This document shows, piece after piece, positions 1 to 6,600 of a stretch of DNA of 11,251 nucleotides (positions are counted from its first letter, which is position 1; each line of letters opens with the position of its first letter). The notes below the pieces were generated by a model. It saw only the letters and a program-made list of their open reading frames with translations. It did not search any database and was not told the origin of the DNA. The DNA is from JBNAVY01 sp049700195 (GTDB taxonomy: Bacteria; Bacillota; Thermoanaerobacteria; Thermoanaerobacterales; Thermoanaerobacteraceae): contig JBNAVY010000055.1 in NCBI GenBank assembly GCA_049700195.1, positions 1 through 11,251 of the forward strand, written 5' to 3'. The translations under genes were made by a program, and so were the position numbers.

Positions 1-508
1 GGAATATTTCAGAGCAAGTAGACAGTTATGGACCAAAACATGATATATTTATTTTGCCTTTTATTATTACAATAATATATTTTGTAATGTTATATGTACC
101 TGTAATTGACCCTAAAAGAGCAAACTATGGTAAATTTTCTTCATCATATAGAGTAATAAGAGCAGTTTTAGTCGTTTTTTTTGTCAGTTATTTATTTTGC
201 ATCTGTATTTATAGCATTAGGTTATAGAATTTCCTTTTATGTTGATTGGTTTTGGGAGTGTTATGGGCAAACTTTATCATAATTATTTTGTAGGTATAAG
301 GACTCCATGGACTTTAGCAGATGAAGAAGTATGGAATAAAACGCATAAATTTGGTGGGAAAGTATGGGTTATAGCTGGGGTTATAGGAGTGTTTGTATCC
401 TTTATTAAAGGAACATGGGTTAGCATTTTTATATTTATTTTACTCTTTGCGGCTGTTTTGATACCTGTAGTATATTCTTATTTAATTTTTAAGGATAAAG
501 AAAAATAA
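1..508 (+). pseudogene. SdpI/DUF1648-family membrane protein, 5'-truncated by the window edge, two frameshifts
   Basis: Reading from base 3 gives a DUF1648-like stretch (NISEQVDSYGPKHDIF, then a hydrophobic helix and VIDPKRANYGKF) that stops at TAG 225-227. The SdpI hallmark NYFVGIRTPWTL, followed by EEVWNKTHKFGG and two hydrophobic helices, lies in another frame and ends at 508. Removing one T from the 8-T run at 175-182 and one T from the TTT at 230-232 joins the parts through SVIYFASVFIALGYRIPFML, exactly where the family has its next membrane helix. SdpI proteins are polytopic membrane proteins; in Bacillus subtilis SdpI gives immunity to the SdpC toxin, but many homologues have no known role. 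About 168 residues would be visible and roughly 40 N-terminal residues lie upstream of the window. Both lesions are +1 changes in T runs, so either real decay or homopolymer sequencing error could explain them. Confidence 0.8.
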
Positions 509-652
509 AAAAGTAAACTATGTTAAAATTTCAATAAATAATATAAAAATTAGCTAGAGAAAAAGGGAAATTTCACTTTAGTGAGCGAATATCTTTAATT
601 AAAAAATAAAACAGGAGGCAAAGAAAGATAAAGTATTAAGGAAAATATTTTT

Positions 653-682
653 TTGACTAATTGATATATATCTCTGTTAGAT
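653..682 (+). promoter_or_regulatory. Candidate distal sigmaA promoter for clpB
   Basis: TTGACT (653-658) is followed after 18 bases by TTAGAT (677-682). The -35 is good and the -10 moderate. An imperfect inverted repeat (ATATATATCT at 664-673 against AGATAGATAT at 679-688) lies between and over the -10. Transcription from here would give a leader of about 180 bases. Confidence 0.4.
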
Positions 683-799
683 AGATATGTATTATAAAAA
701 ATATGGATTTTTAAAATATTTGCCAGAAATTGTTTTATGCTGAATAATTCTATAATATAGAGGTTAAATATAAATGATGATGAATGTTTAAAGCAATAG

Positions 800-808
800 T
801 GATATAAT
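800..808 (+). promoter_or_regulatory. Candidate extended -10 promoter for clpB
   Basis: TGATATAAT is a perfect extended -10 element (TGnTATAAT) with no clear -35 hexamer. A transcript starting near 815 would have a leader of about 55 bases before the clpB ATG at 871. Another TATAAT at 751-756 has a TTGTTT 15 bases upstream, a poor spacing. Confidence 0.45.
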
Positions 809-870
809 TATTTATATAAAATGTAAATAAAATCTATAAATAAAGTTTATAACGAACAGGAGGGATTTTA

Positions 871-3453
871 ATGAATTTTGACAAATTTACTCAAAAAAGT
901 ATTGAAGCTATTAATGAATCCCAAAGTATAGCGATAAAGATGGGTAATCCAGAATTAGAAGATATACATTTACATCTGAGTCTTTTAGAAGATAAAGATG
1001 GTCTTATTCCCAAGGTTTTATCTTTGATGGGAATAAATCCTGCACTTGTAAAAGCTGATGTGGAGGACAAAATAGAGAAATTGCCGAAGCAAATAGGCGG
1101 CTCACTTTATGCAAGCAGGACATACAATAAAATACTTATAGATGCAGAAGATGAAGCAAAAAAATTCAAAGATGAATATGTAAGTGTTGAGCACTTATAT
1201 CTTGCCCTTTTAAATCAAAGAAATTCTATGTCTGAAGATATATTTAAAAGATATAAGATTACAAGAGAAGGTTTTTTAGAAGCACTTAGGAAGGTAAGAG
1301 GCAGTAAGACAATCACAACTGATAATCCTGAAGAAACTTATGAGGCGTTAACCAGATTTGGCAAGAATCTTGTTGATGAGGCAAGAGCAGGTCGTATAGA
1401 TCCAGTAATAGGAAGAGATAGTGAAATAAGAAATGTGATTAGAATTTTATCAAGAAGAACTAAAAATAATCCAGTCTTAATTGGGGATCCTGGAGTAGGT
1501 AAAACTGCTATTGTTGAAGGACTAGCTCAGAGAATAGTAAATGGAGATGTGCCTGAAGGGTTAAAAGATAAGACAATTTTTGCTCTCGATATGGGAGCTT
1601 TAGTTGCTGGGGCAAAATATCGTGGTGAGTTTGAGGAAAGGCTTAAAGCAGTTTTATCAGAGATACAAAAATCAAACGGCAGAATTATACTTTTCATTGA
1701 TGAACTTCATAATATAGTAGGTGCTGGTAGAGCTGAAGGTTCTATGGATGCTTCAAATTTGTTAAAGCCGATGCTTGCAAGAGGTGAACTTCACGCTATT
1801 GGTGCCACTACGTTGGATGAATACAGGAAGTATATTGAAAAAGATGCCGCTCTTGAGAGGAGGTTCCAAAAGGTTTTAGTTTCAGAACCAAGTGTAGAGG
1901 ATACTATTTCTATTTTAAGAGGGTTAAAGGAAAAGTATGAAATTCATCATGGAATAAGGATTTCTGATGGAGCAGTTATTGCAGCTGCTGTGCTTTCTGA
2001 CAGGTATATAACTGACAGGTTCTTACCTGATAAGGCAATCGACCTTATGGATGAGGCTTCTGCTATGATAAGGACAGAAATTGACAGTATGCCACAGGAA
2101 ATAGATGATGTAAGGCGAAGAATACTTCAGCTTGAAATAGAAAAAGCGGCATTAAAAAAAGAAAATGATGAAGCTTCTAAAATAAGGCTTGAAAAGCTTG
2201 AAAAAGAACTTGCAGAAGAAAAAGAAAAATTTAATTTATTAAAAGCTCAGTGGGAGGATGAAAAGAAAGAGATTACTAAGGTAAAAGAGATAAAAGAAGA
2301 AATAGACAAGGTAAAAAGAGAAATTGAAGAAGCTGAAAGAAAATATGATTTAGAGAAATTATCTATTTTAAAGTATGGTACATTAGTTGAACTTGAAAAA
2401 AGATTGGAAGAGGCACAAAAGAGTGACAGAAAAACTCAGAGAATGTTAAAAGAAGAGGTAACAGAAGAAGAAATTGCAGATGTGGTAGCAAAGTGGACAG
2501 GCATTCCTGTGAATAAATTATTAGAAACTGAAAGAGAAAAACTTTTGAACCTAGAGGATATTTTGCATCAAAGAGTAATAGGACAGGATGAAGCTGTGCA
2601 GCTAGTATCAGATGCGATTATAAGGGCGCGTGCAGGATTAAAAGATATAAACAGGCCTGTTGGAAGTTTCATATTTTTAGGTCCAACTGGTGTTGGAAAG
2701 ACAGAGTTATCAAAAGCTTTAACTGAAGCCCTTTTTGATGATGAGAGAAACATGATAAGAATAGATATGAGTGAGTATATGGAGAAACATTCAGTATCTC
2801 GACTAATAGGCGCACCTCCTGGATATGTAGGATATGATGAAGGTGGACAACTTACGGAAGCTGTAAGAAGAAAACCTTATTCTGTTATACTTTTTGACGA
2901 AATAGAAAAAGCACATCAGGATGTTTTTAATGTTTTGCTTCAGATACTTGATGATGGGCGACTTACAGATAATCAAGGAAGAACTGTAAATTTTAAAAAC
3001 ACAGTAATTATAATGACATCTAATATAGGTTCGAGTTATATTTTAGAAGGTCTTACAGAAGATGGGCACATTACTGAGTTTACTAAAGAACGAGTTATGG
3101 GGGAATTAAACAGGACCTTCAGACCTGAATTTTTAAATCGTATTGATGAAATAGTTTTATTTAAGCCGCTTCAAAAAGAAGAAATATTTAAGATCATAGA
3201 ACTTCAGATAAAAGAAATAGAAAACAGGTTAAAAGATAGGAATATAACTATTTTTATTACTGATGATGCTAAAGAATTAATCTTAAACAGAGCTTATTCT
3301 ATTCAATTTGGAGCAAGACCCGTAAAAAGGTTCCTTCAAAAAGAGATAGAAACAAGAATAAGCAGGCTTATAATAGAAGGGAAGTTAAAAGATAAAGATA
3401 AAGTTATAATAAATGTTAAAGAACAGAATTTATGGTTAGAAGTTAAAAAGTGA
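871..3453 (+). CDS. clpB: ClpB, ATP-dependent protein disaggregase (Hsp100)
   Basis: ClpB is a cytoplasmic hexameric AAA+ machine that threads aggregated proteins through its pore and works with DnaK/DnaJ/GrpE. At 860 residues it is full length for the family. In order: N-terminal double Clp domain (about 1-145); first ATPase domain with Walker A GDPGVGKT (205-212), pore loop KYRG (249-252), Walker B ending in DE (277-278) and arginine fingers R330/R331; a charged coiled-coil middle domain (about 405-525), which distinguishes ClpB from ClpA and ClpC; second ATPase domain with Walker A GPTGVGKT (604-611), pore loop GYVG (651-654), Walker B ILFDE, arginine finger R757 and sensor-2 GAR (814-816). 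There is no ClpP-binding IGF/IGL loop context, as expected. The ATG follows AGGAGGG at 858-864 with six bases between. It is a single-gene unit ending in a terminator. All catalytic residues are present. Confidence 0.98.
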   Translation: MNFDKFTQKSIEAINESQSIAIKMGNPELEDIHLHLSLLEDKDGLIPKVLSLMGINPALVKADVEDKIEKLPKQIGGSLYASRTYNKILIDAEDEAKKFKDEYVSVEHLYLALLNQRNSMSEDIFKRYKITREGFLEALRKVRGSKTITTDNPEETYEALTRFGKNLVDEARAGRIDPVIGRDSEIRNVIRILSRRTKNNPVLIGDPGVGKTAIVEGLAQRIVNGDVPEGLKDKTIFALDMGALVAGAKYRGEFEERLKAVLSEIQKSNGRIILFIDELHNIVGAGRAEGSMDASNLLKPMLARGELHAIGATTLDEYRKYIEKDAALERRFQKVLVSEPSVEDTISILRGLKEKYEIHHGIRISDGAVIAAAVLSDRYITDRFLPDKAIDLMDEASAMIRTEIDSMPQEIDDVRRRILQLEIEKAALKKENDEASKIRLEKLEKELAEEKEKFNLLKAQWEDEKKEITKVKEIKEEIDKVKREIEEAERKYDLEKLSILKYGTLVELEKRLEEAQKSDRKTQRMLKEEVTEEEIADVVAKWTGIPVNKLLETEREKLLNLEDILHQRVIGQDEAVQLVSDAIIRARAGLKDINRPVGSFIFLGPTGVGKTELSKALTEALFDDERNMIRIDMSEYMEKHSVSRLIGAPPGYVGYDEGGQLTEAVRRKPYSVILFDEIEKAHQDVFNVLLQILDDGRLTDNQGRTVNFKNTVIIMTSNIGSSYILEGLTEDGHITEFTKERVMGELNRTFRPEFLNRIDEIVLFKPLQKEEIFKIIELQIKEIENRLKDRNITIFITDDAKELILNRAYSIQFGARPVKRFLQKEIETRISRLIIEGKLKDKDKVIINVKEQNLWLEVKK

Positions 3454-3461
3454 GTTTTTTG

Positions 3462-3495
3462 ATTGATGAGGGATATTGTACCTCATCAATTTTTT
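3462..3495 (+). terminator. Intrinsic terminator after clpB
   Basis: A 10-bp stem (ATTGATGAGG at 3462-3471 pairing with CCTCATCAAT at 3481-3490) with a 9-base loop runs into a T tract ending at 3495. It begins nine bases after the clpB stop codon. Confidence 0.9.
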
Positions 3496-3542
3496 AAATA
3501 AGTATAATTTTATAAAATTTATGTTTAAATACTCTAAAGAAG

Positions 3543-3569
3543 TAAAGTAGAATTGTTTTTATCCGATAA
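3543..3569 (+). promoter_or_regulatory. SigD/sigma28-type flagellar promoter for the H-NOX chemoreceptor
   Basis: TAAA (3543-3546), a spacer of exactly 15 bases, then TCCGATAA (3562-3569). The sigma28 consensus is TAAA-N15-GCCGATAA, so only one of the 12 fixed positions differs. The site lies about 100 bases upstream of the chemoreceptor ATG and downstream of the clpB terminator. Chemoreceptor genes are standard members of the sigma28 regulon, so site and target agree. Confidence 0.8.
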
Positions 3570-3670
3570 TAATAATATGGAATAAATTTAATGACAATAT
3601 ATCTAAAAAACTTTCCTTTTTTGACAAAATAGTATAAAATGAAAATGAAACTATATTTGGGAGGGAGAAA

Positions 3671-5479
3671 ATGAAAGGTACAGTTGTAGCCACTTGGATT
3701 AAAAGTTTAAAGAATTTGTATGGCGATGATCTTGTCAATGATACTTTACAAAGTTTAGGTTGGGATTTAAATCATGTTATTACGCCTTTAGAAGATATTG
3801 ATGATAAGTCTATAAAAAAGGTTTTTGATGTGATAAGTGAAAAAACAGGAGTTCCTGTAAATAAGATCTGGAGAGAAGTTGGGAAACAAAATATTAATAC
3901 ATTTAGTGAATGGTTTCCTTCATATTTTACAGGAAGAAGGCTTGTAAATTTTTTATCTATGATGGATGAAGTACATTTACAGCTCACAAGAATGATAAAA
4001 GGAGCAAATCCACCGAGACTTTTAGTTAAACCCGTTGCAGTTGATACTATGGAGATGGAATATGTATCGAAAAGAAAACTTTATGACTATTTTTTAGGGC
4101 TTTTAGAAGGCAGTTCAAAATTTTTTAATGAAGAAATAAGTATAAATGAGATATCAAGAGAAGATAAAGAAGGTAATGGACATTTAAAAGTTCAGATAAA
4201 ATTTAATAAACCTGTTTATAAATATAAAAGAAATTTATTCAGTCAGATTGTAGGTTTAGGTTTTATAAAAAGTATTTCTTTGAAGACAAGCTTGTTAAGC
4301 TTTTTAACTGGTTTTATAGTATTAGGCTACATGTCTTCATGGGATATATCAAAAAGTTTTGTTGGAGCTTTTATTATAGGACTTGTTACATATTTAACTT
4401 CGTATTTTGTAAATACACCAATAAAAAGTTTACATAGTTTTATAAAAATTATAGGTTCGAGAAATTTAGAAGATGAGTTTCAAATAAAAAGCGGAGATAT
4501 TTATGAAGTTATAACACATGAATTAAATGATTCAAAAGATAATATAAAAAAAGATATGCTTTTTCTCAAAGGCGGCACAGATGACATGTATAATTTTACT
4601 CAAAAATTTAATCAGATAGCCGATAACATGAAAAAGGTATCTGACGATATTGCAACAGTTGTAAATGATGTTGCTATATCATCAGTTCATCAGGCCGAAG
4701 AAATTGAGAAATCAGTAGGTATACTTGATGAAAATATAAAGAAAATAAATACAATTGCAGAAACTGAAAAAAACAGTAATATGAAATTAGAAGATTCAAT
4801 AAATAATATAAAAAAGACAAACAGTGATATAACAGATGTAACAGGAGACCTTTTACAAATAGAAACGGATTTTTCTCATATATATGAAATGGGAAAAATG
4901 TTATCTGGAAATGCAAAAGATATTATGAAAATCGTAACAACTGTAGAGCAGATATCAGATCAAACAAATCTGCTTGCTTTAAATGCTGCTATTGAGGCTG
5001 CTCGTGCTGGTGAAGCAGGAAGAGGTTTTGCTGTTGTAGCAGAAGAAGTGAGAAATCTGGCAGAAGATTCAAAAAATGCAGTGAAAACTATAACTGATAG
5101 TCTTTTAAACTTTACAGGACAAGTAGAAAATCTTTCAGAAAAGATTAGTGCTCAGTTTGAGAGGCTTAAAAAAAGTATATCAACTTTAGAAGGTGTTGTT
5201 GAAAATAATAAAGAAGCTACAGGCAAAGTTGCTGGTATTTCAGAAATAATAGTTGACTCTGCAGATGATTTGTATAAAGAAGCAGAAAAACTTTCTGAGG
5301 TATTTGGTCATCTTGAAAATCTTGCTGCTATATCAGAAGAAAATTCAGCCTCCTCAGAAGAAATGAGTGCAAGTGTGTCAATGTATTCGTCAAGATTAAA
5401 AGAATTTATGGAACAGATAGGACAGATGGAAGCACTGGTTGTAAACTTTAAAAAAGAACTTGACAAATACAGGGTTTAG
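3671..5479 (+). CDS. H-NOX heme gas sensor fused to a methyl-accepting chemotaxis protein
   Basis: A membrane chemoreceptor whose sensor is cytoplasmic. Residues 1-185 form an H-NOX (heme NO/O2-binding) domain with proximal heme ligand His102, Pro115, the Y-x-S-x-R heme-propionate motif at 131-135, and distal residues Trp9, Asn74 and Tyr140. In the T. tengcongensis H-NOX these distal residues hydrogen-bond heme-bound O2, and numbering is collinear with that protein. Two hydrophobic helices (about 203-222 and 228-247) with a very short outside loop anchor it, then a divergent HAMP-like linker (about 250-300) and the MCP coiled coil. The signalling tip, around DQTNLLALNAAIEAARAGEAG, spans about 426-467 and binds CheW/CheA. 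There is no extracellular ligand domain and no C-terminal CheR-binding pentapeptide. The ATG follows GGAGGG at 3660-3665. Predicted role: O2 (or NO) taxis in an anaerobe; ligand choice is inferred from residues, not shown. Confidence 0.95.
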   Translation: MKGTVVATWIKSLKNLYGDDLVNDTLQSLGWDLNHVITPLEDIDDKSIKKVFDVISEKTGVPVNKIWREVGKQNINTFSEWFPSYFTGRRLVNFLSMMDEVHLQLTRMIKGANPPRLLVKPVAVDTMEMEYVSKRKLYDYFLGLLEGSSKFFNEEISINEISREDKEGNGHLKVQIKFNKPVYKYKRNLFSQIVGLGFIKSISLKTSLLSFLTGFIVLGYMSSWDISKSFVGAFIIGLVTYLTSYFVNTPIKSLHSFIKIIGSRNLEDEFQIKSGDIYEVITHELNDSKDNIKKDMLFLKGGTDDMYNFTQKFNQIADNMKKVSDDIATVVNDVAISSVHQAEEIEKSVGILDENIKKINTIAETEKNSNMKLEDSINNIKKTNSDITDVTGDLLQIETDFSHIYEMGKMLSGNAKDIMKIVTTVEQISDQTNLLALNAAIEAARAGEAGRGFAVVAEEVRNLAEDSKNAVKTITDSLLNFTGQVENLSEKISAQFERLKKSISTLEGVVENNKEATGKVAGISEIIVDSADDLYKEAEKLSEVFGHLENLAAISEENSASSEEMSASVSMYSSRLKEFMEQIGQMEALVVNFKKELDKYRV

Positions 5480-5500
5480 ATTTGAAAATTATAATTATAT

Positions 5501-5534
5501 AAAAAACTCTCTTTAAAAATTAGGAGAGTTTTTT
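5501..5534 (+). terminator. Intrinsic terminator after the H-NOX chemoreceptor
   Basis: AAAAAACTCTC (5501-5511) pairs with GAGAGTTTTTT (5524-5534) around a 12-base loop. The A/T ends give an A tract before the stem and a U tract after it, so it could also act on the opposite strand, although no opposing gene is visible. Confidence 0.85.
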
Positions 5535-5550
5535 GTTTTAAGTTTAATAG

Positions 5551-5559
5551 TGGTATAAT
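5551..5559 (+). promoter_or_regulatory. Extended -10 promoter for the aldo/keto reductase
   Basis: TGGTATAAT is a perfect TGnTATAAT extended -10. The -35 position falls in the T tract of the preceding terminator (TTGTTT at 5533-5538, spacing 15). Start of transcription would be near 5564-5568, right at the Shine-Dalgarno sequence, giving a leader of only about 15 bases. Confidence 0.65.
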
Positions 5560-5566
5560 TTTAATC

Positions 5567-5572
5567 AGGAGG
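5567..5572 (+). promoter_or_regulatory. Ribosome binding site that fixes the aldo/keto reductase start
   Basis: AGGAGG lies eight bases before ATG 5581. An in-frame GTG at 5572 overlaps this site and so cannot use it; it would only add three residues (start, Phe, Leu). Confidence 0.9.
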
Positions 5573-5580
5573 TGTTTTTA

Positions 5581-6498
5581 ATGAAATATATAAATATAGG
5601 AGATAAAGGAATAAAAGCTTCAGAAATAGCTTTAGGCTGTATGAGGATTTTTGATAAACCGATTGAAGATATTAAAATACTTATTAACACAGCTTTAGAA
5701 GAAGGAATAAATTTTTTTGACCATGCAGATATTTATGGTGGAGGGAAGTCTGAAGAAGTCTTTGCAGAGGCTTTGAATATGAATTCTGATTTAAGAGAAA
5801 AAATAATAATTCAGACTAAATGTGGTATAAGGCATGGTTATTATGATTTTTCAAAAGAACACATTTTAAATTCTGTAGATGAAAGTTTAAAAAGGTTAAA
5901 AACAGATTACATAGATATTTTACTTCTTCACAGACCAGATACATTAATGGAACCGGAAGAAATAGCTGAGGCTTTCTCTATACTTTATTCTAATGGCAAG
6001 GTTAGAAATTTTGGTGTTAGTAATTTTAAACCAATGCAGATAGAACTTTTAGCTAAATACTTTAACCATAGAATAATTATAAATCAACTTCAATTTAGTA
6101 TTATGCATACTGGAATGATAGACAGCGGGTTTAATGTAAATATGAAAATAGATAAAGGTGTTGATAGAGATGGAAGTGTGCTTGAGTATTGCAGACTTAA
6201 AAATATAACAATACAGGCTTGGTCCCCTTTCCAGTATGGATTTTTTGAAGGTACTTTTTTAGGTAATGAAAAATTTAAAAAGCTTAATGATAAAATAGAT
6301 GAGATAGCTGAGAAGAAAGGTGTACCTAATATTGCTATACCAATTGCATGGATTTTAAGACATCCTGCTAAAATACAACCTATAGTCGGCACAACAAATG
6401 TAAATAGACTTAAAGATATTATAAAAGCTTCGGATGTTGAGCTTACAAGAGAAGAATGGTATGAGCTTTATAGGGCTGCTGGCAATAAGTTACCATAA
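5581..6498 (+). CDS. Aldo/keto reductase, YdhF-like
   Basis: A 305-residue TIM-barrel oxidoreductase of the aldo/keto reductase superfamily; members reduce carbonyl compounds with NAD(P)H in the cytoplasm. The catalytic tetrad is visible: Asp47 (FFDHAD), Tyr52 (DIYGGG), Lys80 (IQTK) and His117 (LLHRPD). Further family signatures are GKVRNFGVSNF (139-149) and the cofactor phosphate-binding segment GTTNVNRL (270-277). The overall pattern, including INQLQFS and the WSPF segment (214-217), resembles Escherichia coli YdhF and related family-typed oxidoreductases. It lacks the C-terminal 4Fe-4S cysteine cluster found in some clostridial members. The physiological substrate cannot be read from the sequence. 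It has its own promoter and terminator, so it is transcribed alone; closeness to the H-NOX gene does not itself imply a shared function. Confidence 0.93.
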   Translation: MKYINIGDKGIKASEIALGCMRIFDKPIEDIKILINTALEEGINFFDHADIYGGGKSEEVFAEALNMNSDLREKIIIQTKCGIRHGYYDFSKEHILNSVDESLKRLKTDYIDILLLHRPDTLMEPEEIAEAFSILYSNGKVRNFGVSNFKPMQIELLAKYFNHRIIINQLQFSIMHTGMIDSGFNVNMKIDKGVDRDGSVLEYCRLKNITIQAWSPFQYGFFEGTFLGNEKFKKLNDKIDEIAEKKGVPNIAIPIAWILRHPAKIQPIVGTTNVNRLKDIIKASDVELTREEWYELYRAAGNKLP

Positions 6499-6507
6499 AA
6501 GTTATTT

Positions 6508-6534
6508 AAAGGTACTGTATTTTAGTACCTTTTT
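6508..6534 (+). terminator. Intrinsic terminator after the aldo/keto reductase
   Basis: AAAGGTACT (6508-6516) pairs with AGTACCTTT (6524-6532) around a 7-base loop, followed by TT and then GTTT. It starts ten bases after the stop codon. Confidence 0.85.
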
Positions 6535-6542
6535 GTTTATTA

Positions 6543-6585
6543 TATAATTAGGAATCTTATGATATAATTAAAAAAATAGTATAAT
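6543..6585 (+). promoter_or_regulatory. Promoter region of the Nramp transporter with three TATAAT boxes
   Basis: TATAAT occurs at 6543-6548, 6563-6568 and 6580-6585. The middle one is an extended -10 (TGATATAAT, 6560-6568); none has a good -35 at 17 bases. The middle box would start transcription near 6575 and leave a leader of about 25 bases, too short for a riboswitch. The transporter's ribosome binding site is GAGGTG at 6591-6596. No clear MntR or Fur palindrome was recognised. Confidence 0.5.
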
Positions 6586-6600
6586 TTTAAGAGGTGTAGC

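Larger units (their letters stand above)
509..870. other. AT-rich intergenic region upstream of clpB
   Basis: No convincing gene is visible here. The stretch holds an orphan Shine-Dalgarno sequence (AGGAGG, 613-618) without a start codon at usable distance, a short inverted repeat (TCACT/AGTGA near 572-583), an imperfect inverted repeat at 664-688 and at least two candidate promoters for clpB. I could not find the CIRCE element (HrcA site) or a CtsR heptad repeat, the two usual operators for clp genes in Firmicutes. The clpB ribosome binding site AGGAGGG lies at 858-864. Confidence 0.6.

Noticed and set aside
239..508. An 89-residue stand-alone membrane protein starting at ATG 239
   Set aside because: The ATG is internal: it has no ribosome binding site, and the sequence before it in two other frames supplies the missing SdpI-family parts.
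613..618. AGGAGG suggesting a small gene upstream of clpB
   Set aside because: No ATG, GTG or TTG follows at 5-13 bases and the frames close quickly; at most a decayed remnant.
774..791. Mini-ORF ATGATGATGAATGTTTAA
   Set aside because: Only five codons, no suitably placed ribosome binding site, and the candidate promoter at 800-808 lies downstream of it.
2568..2753. Minus-strand reading frames of 61-100 residues inside the large genes (also near 3772-3987, 4674-4916, 6090-6392, 6540-6797, 8851-9075, 9731-9958, 10596-10844)
   Set aside because: They lie opposite strongly supported coding regions, have no family features and are best explained as mirror frames.
3621..3640. TTGACA with TATAAAAT as a sigmaA promoter for the H-NOX gene
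   Set aside because: The two boxes are only about six bases apart; no -10-like hexamer lies 16-18 bases after the TTGACA.
5572..5580. GTG start for the aldo/keto reductase
   Set aside because: It overlaps the AGGAGG ribosome binding site; ATG 5581 is ideally spaced and begins at the usual family N-terminus.
6535..6600. Manganese or other riboswitch before the Nramp gene
   Set aside because: The leader is at most about 50 bases after the preceding terminator and shows no stable hairpins.
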